From contig NZ_CALGNQ010000253.1 in NCBI RefSeq assembly GCF_937958535.1, positions 1 to 39,209 of the forward strand: a stretch of DNA of 39,209 nucleotides. The letters are read 5' to 3'. This stretch comes from an uncultured Georgenia sp. Its GTDB lineage: Bacteria; Actinomycetota; Actinomycetes; Actinomycetales; Actinomycetaceae. The translations under genes were made by a program, and so were the position numbers. Shown piece after piece: positions 7,568-15,003 of this stretch; position 1 is the first letter of the stretch, and each line of letters starts with the position of its first letter. The notes beneath the pieces are model-generated. The model was given only the letters and a program-made list of their open reading frames with translations, was not told the origin of the DNA and ran no database searches.

Positions 7568-7730
7568 CGCGCCCCCGAGCAACCGCCCGCAACGGCGGCC
7601 GGCAACAGTGGGAGCGGTAGATGACGACCTCGCCTGGGCCGTGTGGTCCTCGACCCGGGGCCACGCGACGCGGCGCGCCCCGGGTGACCGCCGTGACGGG
7701 CAGCCGCCGGGCGCCTGAGACAATCCGCTG

Positions 7731-8072
7731 GTGCGCAAGTGGCTCCTCCTCGCCGGTGCGGTCGCGACCGAGGTCACCGGGTCGCTCTCGCTGCGCGCCG
7801 CCGTCGACCACCCCGCGTGGTACGCCGTCGTCGCCGTCGGGTATGTCACCGCGTTCAGCCTGCTCGCCGCGGTGCTGCGCCACGGGATGCCGCTCGGGGT
7901 GGCCTACGGCATCTGGGGCGCCACCGGGGTGGCGCTCACCGCCGTGCTCTCCTCCGCGATCTTCGGTGAGCCGTTCACCCCGGTGATGACGCTCGGCATC
8001 GCCCTCATCATCGGCGGCGTCCTCCTCGTCGAGGTCGGCTCGCAGCGCGCACGGGTGGAGGCGAAGTCCTGA
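7731..8072 (+). CDS. SMR-family transporter subunit, first of a pair
   Basis: 113 aa with four transmembrane helices. The essential membrane-embedded Glu is in AVATEVTGSLSLR (residue 14). GVAYGIWGATGVALTAV (TM3) and the C-terminal GIALIIGGVLLVEVGSQ are typical of the small multidrug resistance family (drug/metabolite or guanidinium proton antiport). The start is a GTG at 7731 with no strong Shine-Dalgarno. The stop overlaps the next SMR start (TGATG). Paired SMR genes usually make obligate heterodimers with opposite membrane orientation. The 163-nt spacer before it (7568-7730) contains GC inverted repeats but no structure I can name. Confidence 0.9.
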   Translation: MRKWLLLAGAVATEVTGSLSLRAAVDHPAWYAVVAVGYVTAFSLLAAVLRHGMPLGVAYGIWGATGVALTAVLSSAIFGEPFTPVMTLGIALIIGGVLLVEVGSQRARVEAKS

Positions 8073-8389
8073 TGGGGTGGGCGCTGCTCACCGGGGCGAT
8101 CCTCGCCGAGGTCACCGGCACCCTGGCGCTGCGGGCGAGCGTGGGCGGGCGCCGCGCCTGGCTCGCCGTCGTCGGCGTCGCGTACGCCGCGGCCTTCGTC
8201 CTGCTGGCACTCACCCTGCGCCACGGCGTCGGGATCGGCGTGGCCTACGGGATCTGGACCGCGGGCGGGGTGGCCCTGACGGCGCTGGGCAGCCGGGTGC
8301 TCTTCGACGAGCCGCTCACCCCGCTCATGTGGACCGGGATCGCGCTCATCGCCGCCGGTGTGCTCCTCGTGGAGCTCGGGGCACAGTGA
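8072..8389 (+). CDS. SMR-family transporter subunit, second of a pair
   Basis: 105 aa, four transmembrane helices, with the conserved Glu in AILAEVTGTLALR and TM3 motif GVAYGIWTAGGVALTALG. It is close to its upstream partner, so the pair probably arose by tandem duplication and is coupled by the TGATG overlap. The C-terminus ends soon after TM4 and has fewer charged residues than the first subunit. Such charge bias often fixes antiparallel topology in EbrAB-like pairs. The substrate cannot be predicted safely. The stop overlaps the methyltransferase start (GTGA). Confidence 0.9.
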   Translation: MGWALLTGAILAEVTGTLALRASVGGRRAWLAVVGVAYAAAFVLLALTLRHGVGIGVAYGIWTAGGVALTALGSRVLFDEPLTPLMWTGIALIAAGVLLVELGAQ

Positions 8390-8976
8390 CCGCGTACCGG
8401 AACCACAACACCGCCTTCCACGGTGAGCTCGTCGCGGCCGCCCGCCGGCGCGGCGGGCGGGTGCTCGACGTCGGCTGCGGCGACGGTCTGCTGCTCGAGC
8501 GGCTCGCCCCCGTCGTCGACGAGGTCGTCGGCATCGACCCGGACCCGCAGGCGGTCGACCGGGCGCGGGCCCGGTCGGTGCCCGGGGCACGGGTGCTGCG
8601 GACGGGTCTGCTCGACGACGACGTCGCGTCCCTGGGCCGCTTCGCCACCGTCACGTGCGTCGCCGCGCTGCACCACATGCCGCTCCGGCCGGCGCTCCAG
8701 CGGTTGAGGCAGCTCGTCGCGCCCGGCGGGCAGCTCCTCGTCGTCGGCCTGTCGGCGAACCGCGGGCCGGCCGACTGGCTGTGGTCCGGGATCCAGGTCG
8801 TCCCTGTCCGGGTCCTCGACCACCTGCACCGGGTCCAGGGCGACGTCGGTCTCGCGACGGCCGACCCGACCGAGTCCCTCGCCGAGATCCGTCGCGCCGC
8901 CGCCGCGGTCCTTCCCGGCGCCCGTGTGCGCCGCCGCTGGTACTACCGCTACACGCTGACCTGGGTCAGCCGCTGA
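8386..8976 (+). CDS. Class I SAM-dependent methyltransferase
   Basis: 196 aa from the GTG at 8386, which overlaps the SMR stop by GTGA. Motif I is VLDVGCGDGLLLERL, then VVGIDPDPQAV (motif II), VTCVAALHHMPL (post-II) and LVAPGGQLLVVGL (motif III), the full Rossmann methyltransferase signature of the UbiE/Methyltransf_11 type. The C-terminal portion (GPADWLWSGIQVVPVRVLDH, VLPGARVRRRWYYRYTLTW) is shared with an uncharacterised actinomycete subgroup. The acceptor is unknown. Coupling to the SMR pair hints at modification of an exported compound but could be incidental. Its last 11 nt overlap the convergent PPOX gene. Confidence 0.88.
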   Translation: MTAYRNHNTAFHGELVAAARRRGGRVLDVGCGDGLLLERLAPVVDEVVGIDPDPQAVDRARARSVPGARVLRTGLLDDDVASLGRFATVTCVAALHHMPLRPALQRLRQLVAPGGQLLVVGLSANRGPADWLWSGIQVVPVRVLDHLHRVQGDVGLATADPTESLAEIRRAAAAVLPGARVRRRWYYRYTLTWVSR

Positions 8977-9376
8977 CCGACGGCCCGGCCTCCTCGGGCG
9001 TGAGGACGAGGACGCAGCGTCGCTCCCGCTCCATCGCCTCCCGGTACTCCTCCCAGTCCTCGTGCTCGCCCGCCACCAGGCGGTAGTACTCCACGAGGAG
9101 GTCCATCGCCTCGGGCAGCGAGACGATCTCCACCGGCCCGGTGAGCTGCACCCACGGCCCGAAGAAGCGGCCGGAGATCTGGCACAGCGACGCCCGCGGG
9201 CGGCGTCGCAGGTTCCTCACCTTCACGGCCGTCTCGCGGGTGCTGATGAGCACCCGGCCGCGGTCGTCGGCCGCGGCGAGCACCGGCGACTGCTGGACGT
9301 CGCCGCTGCGGCGGTGGGTGGCCAGCACGCCACGCGGGTTCTCCCGGACGAACCGGAGCGCCTCGTCGATGTCCAC
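8966..9376 (-). CDS. PPOX-class oxidoreductase (probably F420/FMN split-barrel)
   Basis: 136 aa from the GTG at 9376 (VDIDEALRFV...). A split beta-barrel of the pyridoxamine-5'-phosphate-oxidase superfamily: RGVLATHRRSGDVQQSPVLAAADDRGRVLIST for the cofactor cleft, then KVRNLRRRPRASLC and VQLTGPVEIVSL. This arrangement resembles Rv1155/Rv0121-type F420-binding proteins, though FMN use is not excluded. It starts 10 nt after gcvH and shares its strand, so it is probably the last gene of the glycine-cleavage operon. No known role in glycine metabolism. The 3' end overlaps the convergent methyltransferase by 11 nt. Confidence 0.85.
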   Translation of the reverse strand: MDIDEALRFVRENPRGVLATHRRSGDVQQSPVLAAADDRGRVLISTRETAVKVRNLRRRPRASLCQISGRFFGPWVQLTGPVEIVSLPEAMDLLVEYYRLVAGEHEDWEEYREAMERERRCVLVLTPEEAGPSVSG

Positions 9377-9386
9377 GGCGTGACGG

Positions 9387-9773
9387 TCACTCGCCGATCT
9401 CGGCGCCGGCGGTCTCGGCGTAGTCCTGAGCGGACAGGAGGTCACCTTCCTCGACCACCTCGACGGCGAAGAGCCAGCCCTCGTCGAACGGGTCCTTGTT
9501 GACGATCGAGGGGTCGTCGAGCGCGTCCTGGTTGACCTCGACCACAGTCCCGGTGACCGGGGAGTAGAGGTCGGAGACCGACTTCGTCGACTCGACCTCA
9601 CCGCACGTCTCCCCCGCGGTCACCTCCGTGCCCACCTCCGGCAGGTCGAGGTAGACGATGTCCCCGAGCGCGTCGGTGGCGACCGTGGTGATGCCGATGC
9701 GGACGGGCGAGACGGAGCTGTCCACCCACTCGTGCTCGGCGGTGTACTTCAGGTCCGGACGGATCGTTGCCAC
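9387..9773 (-). CDS. gcvH: Glycine cleavage system H protein
   Basis: 128 aa, the normal length. The lipoyl domain carries the modified lysine at residue 64 in GEVESTKSVSDLYSP, with YTAEHEWV at the N-terminus and GWLFAVEV near the C-terminus. H protein shuttles the methylamine group from P to T protein and returns the lipoamide for reoxidation by dihydrolipoamide dehydrogenase. It lies 17 nt after gcvT in the operon, with a purine-rich Shine-Dalgarno (AAGGAGAT) before the ATG. Confidence 0.97.
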   Translation of the reverse strand: MATIRPDLKYTAEHEWVDSSVSPVRIGITTVATDALGDIVYLDLPEVGTEVTAGETCGEVESTKSVSDLYSPVTGTVVEVNQDALDDPSIVNKDPFDEGWLFAVEVVEEGDLLSAQDYAETAGAEIGE

Positions 9774-9790
9774 GGAAGATCTCCTTCGGT

Positions 9791-10906
9791 TCAGTGGGTC
9801 TCAGGACGACGGTAGAACGGACGCTCGACCACGGTGAACGGTTCGCGCCGGCCGCGCACGTCGGCCTCCACCGCGGTGCCGACCTCCGCGGCGGCCGGGT
9901 CGACGATCGCCAGCGCGATCGGCCGGCCGAGGGTCGGGCTGGGCAGCCCGGAGGTCACCCGGCCGACCTCCTGCCCGTCGAGCAGGACGGCGTCGCCCTG
10001 GCGCGCCGCGCGCCGTCCGTCCCCGACGAGGCCGACGAGCACCCGGCGCCCCGGCTCCCGCGCCAGGTGGGCCGCGCGGATGCGCTCCAACGCCTCACGG
10101 CCGACGAAGTCCGCCGTCTTGCGCTTGAGCCCGACGATGCCGCCGAGCCCCACCGTGAACGGGTCGACGTCGCGGCTCAGCTCGTTGCCGTAGAGCGGCA
10201 TCGCGGCCTCCAGGCGCAGCGAGTCGCGGGCGGCCAGGCCGGCGGGGACCAGGTCCGGGGCGGTCGCGACCAGCTCGTGCCACAGCCCCGAGGCATGTTT
10301 ACCGGGGAGGAAGACCTCGAAACCGTCCTCACCGGTGTAGCCGGTGCGGGCGAGCAGCACGTGGAGCCCGCCGAGCGTGGTCCAGCGGGCACGGTAGTAG
10401 CCGATGTCCTCGACCGGCTCGGTCGCGAGCGCGCCGACGATCTCCACCGCCCGCGGCCCCTGGACAGCGAGCAGCGCCGTCGCCGAGGTCGAGTCGGTGA
10501 TCTCGGTGGTGAAGCCCGCGGACCGCTCGACCAGCTCACCGATGACGGCGGCGGTGTTGGCGGCGTTGGGCACGGTGAGGAACCGGTCCTCCCCGACCCG
10601 GTAGACGATGAGGTCGTCGACGATCCCGCCCTCGGGGGTGCACAGCAGGGTGTACTTCGCCTGCCCGACCTCCATCCCGGAGATGCCGCCGACGACGGCG
10701 TAGTCGAGGAAGGCCCCCGCCTCCGGGCCGCTCACCCACACGGTCCCCATGTGGCTGAGGTCGAACAGGCCGGCGTTCTCGCGCACCGCGCGGTGCTCGC
10801 CGAGCTGCGAGCCGTAGTGCAGCGGCATGCGCCAGCCGGCGAAGCTCGTCATCCGCGCACCGAGCCTCTCGTGCTCCGCCCGCAGCGCGGTCTCCCGGTC
10901 GGTCAT
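9791..10906 (-). CDS. gcvT: Aminomethyltransferase (glycine cleavage T protein)
   Basis: 371 aa, typical length. Family features: MTSFAGWRMPLHYGSQLGEHRAVRENAGLFDLSHMG at the N-terminus (folate-binding region), DDLIVYRVGEDRFLTVPNA, GYTGEDGFEVF and GLAARDSLRLEAAMPLYGNEL. It transfers the methylene unit from aminomethyl-H protein to tetrahydrofolate and releases ammonia. The ATG at 10906 overlaps the gcvP stop (ATGA) and has GAGGAGG upstream; a longer in-frame extension into gcvP is not needed. Confidence 0.97.
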   Translation of the reverse strand: MTDRETALRAEHERLGARMTSFAGWRMPLHYGSQLGEHRAVRENAGLFDLSHMGTVWVSGPEAGAFLDYAVVGGISGMEVGQAKYTLLCTPEGGIVDDLIVYRVGEDRFLTVPNAANTAAVIGELVERSAGFTTEITDSTSATALLAVQGPRAVEIVGALATEPVEDIGYYRARWTTLGGLHVLLARTGYTGEDGFEVFLPGKHASGLWHELVATAPDLVPAGLAARDSLRLEAAMPLYGNELSRDVDPFTVGLGGIVGLKRKTADFVGREALERIRAAHLAREPGRRVLVGLVGDGRRAARQGDAVLLDGQEVGRVTSGLPSPTLGRPIALAIVDPAAAEVGTAVEADVRGRREPFTVVERPFYRRPETH

Positions 10907-13752
10907 CGGTCCTCCTCGAAGGCCTCGGCCGGCGGGCAGCTGCACATGAGGTTGCGGTCGCCGTAGGCGTTGTCGATGCGGCTCACCGGTGGGAAGTACT
11001 TGTCCTGGCGCAGGCCGGGCACCGGGAACGCGGCCTGGTCGCGGGAGTAGGGCCGGTCCCACGCGTCGGTGGCGACGTCGGCCGCCGGGTGGGGGGCGCG
11101 CCGCACCGGGCTGTCGGCGACGTCGACCCGGCCCGCCAGGACGTCCTCGATCTCACCGTGGATGGTCCGCATCGCCTCGACGAACCGGTCGAGCTCGGCG
11201 CGGTCCTCGCTCTCGGTGGGCTCCACCATGAGCGTGCCGGCCACCGGGAAGGACAGCGTCGGGGCGTGGAACCCGAAGTCGATGAGCCGCTTGGCGACGT
11301 CCTCGGCGGTGATGCCGGAGCGCTTGGTCAGGTCGCGCAGGTCGAGGATGCACTCGTGCGCGACGAGCCCACCGGCGCCGGTGTAGAGCACCGGGAAGTA
11401 CTCCTCGAGCGCCTTGGCGACGTAGTTCGCGGCGAGCAGCGCGTTGCGGGTGGCGGCCGCGAGCCCCTCGGCGCCCATGAGCGCGATGTAGGCCCAGGAG
11501 ATGGGCAGCACCCCGGCCGAGCCGTACCGGGTGGCGGAGATGGGTGGCCCGCCGTTGGGGTCGGGGGCGGCGGCGTCGCCGGGCAGGAAGGGGACGAGGT
11601 GCTCCCGCACCGCCACCGGCCCGACACCGGGACCGCCACCGCCGTGCGGGATGCAGAACGTCTTGTGGAGGTTGAGGTGGGAGACGTCCCCGCCGAACTC
11701 CCCGGGCTGGGCGAGGCCGATCAGCGCGTTGAGGTTCGCACCGTCGATGTACACCTGCCCGCCGGCGGCGTGGACGGCCTGGCACACCTCGCGCACCTCG
11801 GGGTCGAAGACGCCGTGGGTGGAGGGGTAGGTGAGCATGATCGCGGCCAGCTGCTCGGCGTGCTGGTCGATCTTGGCGCGCAGGTCGGCGACGTCGATGG
11901 AGCCGTCCTGCGCCGTCTTGACGGTGACGACGCGCATGCCGGCGAGCACCGCGGAGGCGGCGTTGGTGCCGTGTGCGGATGCCGGGATGAGGCACACGGT
12001 GCGCTGCTCGTCCCCGCGGGAGCGGTGGTAGCCGCGGATCGCGAGGAGACCCGCGAGCTCGCCCTGGGAGCCGGCGTTCGGCTGGATCGACACCCGGTCG
12101 TAGCCGGTGATCTCGGCCAGCCACGTCTCCAGCTCGGTGATGAGCTCGCGCCAGCCCGCGGTCTGGTGCTCCGGTGCGAACGGGTGGATGGTGGCGAACC
12201 CCGGCCACAGCATGGCCTGCATCTCGGTGGCCGCGTTGAGCTTCATCGTGCACGAGCCGAGCGGGATCATCGTCCGGTCCAGCGCCAGGTCGCGGTCCCC
12301 CAGGCGGCGCAGGTAGCGCATCATCTGCGTCTCGGAGCGGTGGGCGTGGAAGGTCGGGTGGGTGAGGAACTCGCTCGTGCGGCGCAGCGCCTCGGGGATC
12401 TCGTAGCCGCTCGGCTCGGCGGGCTCGGCGCCGAAGGCGGCGGCGACCGCGGCGAGGTCCTGCGCCGTCGTCGTCTCGTCGCAGGAGATGCCGACGTGGT
12501 CGGCGTCGACGAGCCGCAGGTTCACCCCGCGCTGCTCGGCGTCCGCGATCACCCCAGCCGCGCGCCCGGGGACGCGGGCGGTGACGGTGTCGAAGAACGC
12601 GTCGTGGACCACCCCGACCCCGGCCGAGCCGAGGCTCGTGGCGAGGGCGCGGGCGCAGTCGTGCGCGTGGCGGGCGATGGCGCGCAGCCCGTCCGGGCCG
12701 TGGTAGACGGCGTACATGCCGGCGACCACGGCGAGCAGCGCCTGCGCGGTGCAGATGTTCGACGTCGCCTTCTCCCGGCGGATGTGCTGCTCGCGCGGCT
12801 GCAGGGCGAGGCGCAGCGCGGTGCGTCCCTCGCTGTCCTTGGAGACGCCGACGAGCCGGCCGGGCAGCTGCCGCTCCAGGCCCTGCCGCACCGCCATGAA
12901 CGCGGCGTGCGGGCCGCCGAAGAACAGCGGGACACCGAAGCGCTGGGCCGAGCCGACCGCGACGTCGGCGCCCTGCTCCCCCGGCGGGGTGATGAGCGTG
13001 AGGGCCAGGAGGTCGGCGGCGACGGTGACGAGCGCCCCGCGCTCCTTGGCCGCGGCGACGATCTCCCGGTGGTCGCGCAGCCGGCCCGAGGTGCCCGGCT
13101 GCTGCAGGACGAGACCGGTGAGGGCGCCGTCGTCGTCGGTCGCGGGCAGGCCGGCGTCGAGGTCGGCGACGATGGTCGTGATGCCGACGGCGGCGGCCCG
13201 GTGGGTGGCGACGGCGAGGGTCTGCGGGTGGAGCTCGTCGTCGAGCACCACGGTGGCTGCCGTGACCTGCTTGTTCGCCCGCTGCATGAGGAGCACGGCC
13301 TCCGCGACGGCGGTGGCCTCGTCGAGCAGGGAGGCGTTGGCGACGGGCAGGGCGGTGAGGTCGGCGACGGCGGTCTGGAAGTTCAGCAGCGCCTCGAGGC
13401 GTCCCTGGGAGATCTCCGGCTGGTAGGGCGTGTAGGCGGTGTACCAGGCAGGTGACTCCAGGACGTTCCGGCGGATGACCTGCGGGGTGTGGGTGTCGTG
13501 GAAGCCCTGCCCGATCATCTGCCGGCGGCGCACGTTCTTCGCCTCGAGCTCCCGGAGTCGGGCGAGCACCTCCGGCTCGCTGCGGGGCGCGGGCAGGTCC
13601 AGCGGGCGCTCGTGCCGGATGTCCGGCGGCACCGACTCCAGCAGCGGCTGCCAGTCGGCATGGCCGAGGTACGCGAGCATCGCCCGGGTGTCGTCCGGGC
13701 GGGGACCGATGTGACGGTCGGCGAAGGTGGCTGCTGCAGGGCTTGACGACAT
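10903..13752 (-). CDS. gcvP: Glycine dehydrogenase (decarboxylating), P protein
   Basis: 949 aa, the single-chain fused form (N- and C-halves both present). FADRHIGPRPDDTRAML opens the family sequence. The PLP lysine is in LNLHKTFCIPHGGGGPG (C-terminal half). SIQPNAGSQGELAGLLAIRGYH and NEAC-type cofactor motifs precede it. It decarboxylates glycine and loads the methylamine onto GcvH. The start is the ATG at 13752 (9 nt after TGGAG); the ATG at 13758 is an equally in-frame alternative two codons earlier. The open frame extends far upstream, but that part is the riboswitch leader. It is first in the operon gcvP-gcvT-gcvH-PPOX. Confidence 0.97.
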   Translation of the reverse strand: MSSSPAAATFADRHIGPRPDDTRAMLAYLGHADWQPLLESVPPDIRHERPLDLPAPRSEPEVLARLRELEAKNVRRRQMIGQGFHDTHTPQVIRRNVLESPAWYTAYTPYQPEISQGRLEALLNFQTAVADLTALPVANASLLDEATAVAEAVLLMQRANKQVTAATVVLDDELHPQTLAVATHRAAAVGITTIVADLDAGLPATDDDGALTGLVLQQPGTSGRLRDHREIVAAAKERGALVTVAADLLALTLITPPGEQGADVAVGSAQRFGVPLFFGGPHAAFMAVRQGLERQLPGRLVGVSKDSEGRTALRLALQPREQHIRREKATSNICTAQALLAVVAGMYAVYHGPDGLRAIARHAHDCARALATSLGSAGVGVVHDAFFDTVTARVPGRAAGVIADAEQRGVNLRLVDADHVGISCDETTTAQDLAAVAAAFGAEPAEPSGYEIPEALRRTSEFLTHPTFHAHRSETQMMRYLRRLGDRDLALDRTMIPLGSCTMKLNAATEMQAMLWPGFATIHPFAPEHQTAGWRELITELETWLAEITGYDRVSIQPNAGSQGELAGLLAIRGYHRSRGDEQRTVCLIPASAHGTNAASAVLAGMRVVTVKTAQDGSIDVADLRAKIDQHAEQLAAIMLTYPSTHGVFDPEVREVCQAVHAAGGQVYIDGANLNALIGLAQPGEFGGDVSHLNLHKTFCIPHGGGGPGVGPVAVREHLVPFLPGDAAAPDPNGGPPISATRYGSAGVLPISWAYIALMGAEGLAAATRNALLAANYVAKALEEYFPVLYTGAGGLVAHECILDLRDLTKRSGITAEDVAKRLIDFGFHAPTLSFPVAGTLMVEPTESEDRAELDRFVEAMRTIHGEIEDVLAGRVDVADSPVRRAPHPAADVATDAWDRPYSRDQAAFPVPGLRQDKYFPPVSRIDNAYGDRNLMCSCPPAEAFEEDR

Positions 13753-13791
13753 CGGCATTGACTCCAGGGTCGGTGCTGGGACGGTCCTCCC

Positions 13792-13965
13792 CGCTCTGTC
13801 ACGTGACCTGAGAAATTTCGCGAGCGTGCTCGCTTGCACCGTCGGTGAGCGCGCCTGCGCTGCTTTCCAGAGTTGCCTGGCCGCGGCGGTAGGGGTGCCT
13901 GAGAGATTGCGGGAGGACCTTGCTCCTTCGGCGCCCGCTCGACGGCGGGACTCTCCCGCCACGGG
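13792..13965 (-). promoter_or_regulatory. Tandem glycine riboswitch upstream of gcvP
   Basis: Read on the minus strand. Aptamer 1 (about 13961-13888) has the family landmarks GCGGGAGAGTCCCGCC, GCCGAAGGAGCAA and CAATCTCTCAGGCAC. A linker of about 15-20 nt follows. Aptamer 2 (about 13872-13792) is closed by CTCTG/CAGAG and contains ACCGACGGTGCAAGC and AAATTTCTCAGGTCAC. The second copy departs more from consensus (GGAAAG for GGAGAG; GACGGTGC for GAAGGGGC). A GGGGAGG block follows immediately, about 35 nt before the start. In this class glycine binding normally switches gcv expression on. Confidence 0.93.
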
Positions 13966-14059
13966 TGGTCGGCGTATGGAGTTGTGCGGGTCACAGTACC
14001 CGAGAACGGGTCCATGGGATGCTGGATGCAGACCCCCTCCCCCGAGCACAGGAAGTGAA

Positions 14060-14749
14060 TTGATCCTGCACGCCACCGCCTCCGCCCCGACGTCGCTCGA
14101 GCCGCTGCACCCCACCGCGGTGCTGTTCGACCTCGACGGCACGATCACCGACTCCGGGCCGGTCATCACCGACGCGATCGCCGAGACGCTCGCGCACTTC
14201 GGCTACCCGGCCCAGACGCGGGAGGAGCTGCTGCGTTTCGTCGGGCCGCCGATCCGCGACGGGTTCCGCGAGCTGGCCGGGGTGCCCGAGGAGCAGCTGG
14301 ACGAGATCGTCACCGACTACCGCCGGCGGTACAACGACCGGATGCTCCAGGCCCCGGTCTACCCGGGCATGGCCGACCTCATCCGCGACCTGCACGCCCG
14401 CGGCGTGCCGCTCGCCCTGGCCACCTCCAAGCGCCGGTCGCTGGCCGTGGTCATCCTCCAGGACCTCGGCCTGTCGCAGTACTTCGCCGTCATGTGCGGT
14501 GCCTCGGAGGACGAGTCACGGGCCGAGAAGGCCGACATCGTCGCCGACGCCATCGCCGGCCTGCGCGAGCGCGGCGTCGACCTCGGCCGCGCCGTCATGG
14601 TGGGCGACCGGCGCCACGACGTCCACGGCGCCGGTGAGCACGGGCTGCCGACCGTCCTCGTCTCGTGGGGCTACGGGCAGCCGGGCGAGGAGGAGGGCGC
14701 ACACGCCGTCGTCGACCACGTCGACGAGCTCGCCCGCCTCCTGTCCTGA
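14060..14749 (+). CDS. HAD-superfamily hydrolase, phosphoglycolate-phosphatase-like
   Basis: 229 aa from a TTG start at 14060, chosen because AGGA lies 8 nt upstream and no closer ATG/GTG is in frame. HAD motif I is LFDLDGTITDSG (nucleophile Asp24, acid Asp26). Motif II is LATSKRR, the motif III Lys is in RAEKADIVADAI, and motif IV is MVGDRRHDVHGA. The helical C1 cap (about 38-100) fits Gph/PgmB-type phosphatases. Likely substrates are small phosphate esters such as 2-phosphoglycolate. It is divergent from the glycine-cleavage operon; a link through glycolate-to-glycine salvage is possible but no glycolate oxidase is present. Confidence 0.85.
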   Translation: MILHATASAPTSLEPLHPTAVLFDLDGTITDSGPVITDAIAETLAHFGYPAQTREELLRFVGPPIRDGFRELAGVPEEQLDEIVTDYRRRYNDRMLQAPVYPGMADLIRDLHARGVPLALATSKRRSLAVVILQDLGLSQYFAVMCGASEDESRAEKADIVADAIAGLRERGVDLGRAVMVGDRRHDVHGAGEHGLPTVLVSWGYGQPGEEEGAHAVVDHVDELARLLS

Positions 14750-14790
14750 CCGTCGACCACCTCGACGAGCCCGCCCGCGACCTGTCCTGA
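14710..14790. repeat. 40-bp duplication of the HAD gene 3' end
   Basis: 14751-14790 repeats 14710-14749 with four mismatches in 40 and includes the stop codon again. A short GGGAGG/CCTCCC hairpin (about 14795-14810) follows, which could help termination. The rest of the spacer to 15003 has no gene I can support. Confidence 0.85.
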
Positions 14791-14823
14791 CCGCGGGAGG
14801 GTTCCTCCCTCCCACCCCTCCGT

Positions 14824-14892
14824 CTGCTTCGCCCTTTGCGATCACATCTCGCCCCTGCGCGCACGCTGGGATGAGCGAGAAGGGCGAACCAG
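14824..14892. repeat. 13-bp inverted repeat upstream of ligC
   Basis: Left arm CTGCTTCGCCCTT at 14824-14836 and right arm AAGGGCGAACCAG at 14880-14892; 12 of 13 positions pair. The arms are 43 nt apart and lie about 110 nt before the ligC start. Could be a paired operator or a structured leader. Confidence 0.5.
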
Positions 14893-15003
14893 ACAGCGGG
14901 GTCGACCCCGGGTGCACGTCCCGGCCCGCGACCTCACGACGGGCGGCGGCCCTGGCCGGCGAACTCCCTCGCCTGCGGGCGCGGTGCGCAGTACGGTCGC
15001 GGG

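Noticed and set aside
7568..7730. Possible guanidine riboswitch in the 163-nt leader of the SMR gene pair
   Set aside because: SMR genes are often under guanidine riboswitches and the region has ACGG-containing GC hairpins, but I could not match the conserved loops or pairing of classes I, II or III.
13753..14169. N-terminal extension of GcvP by about 139 residues
   Set aside because: The frame is open only because of base composition; it covers the glycine riboswitch and the family sequence starts at MSSSPAAATFADRHIG.
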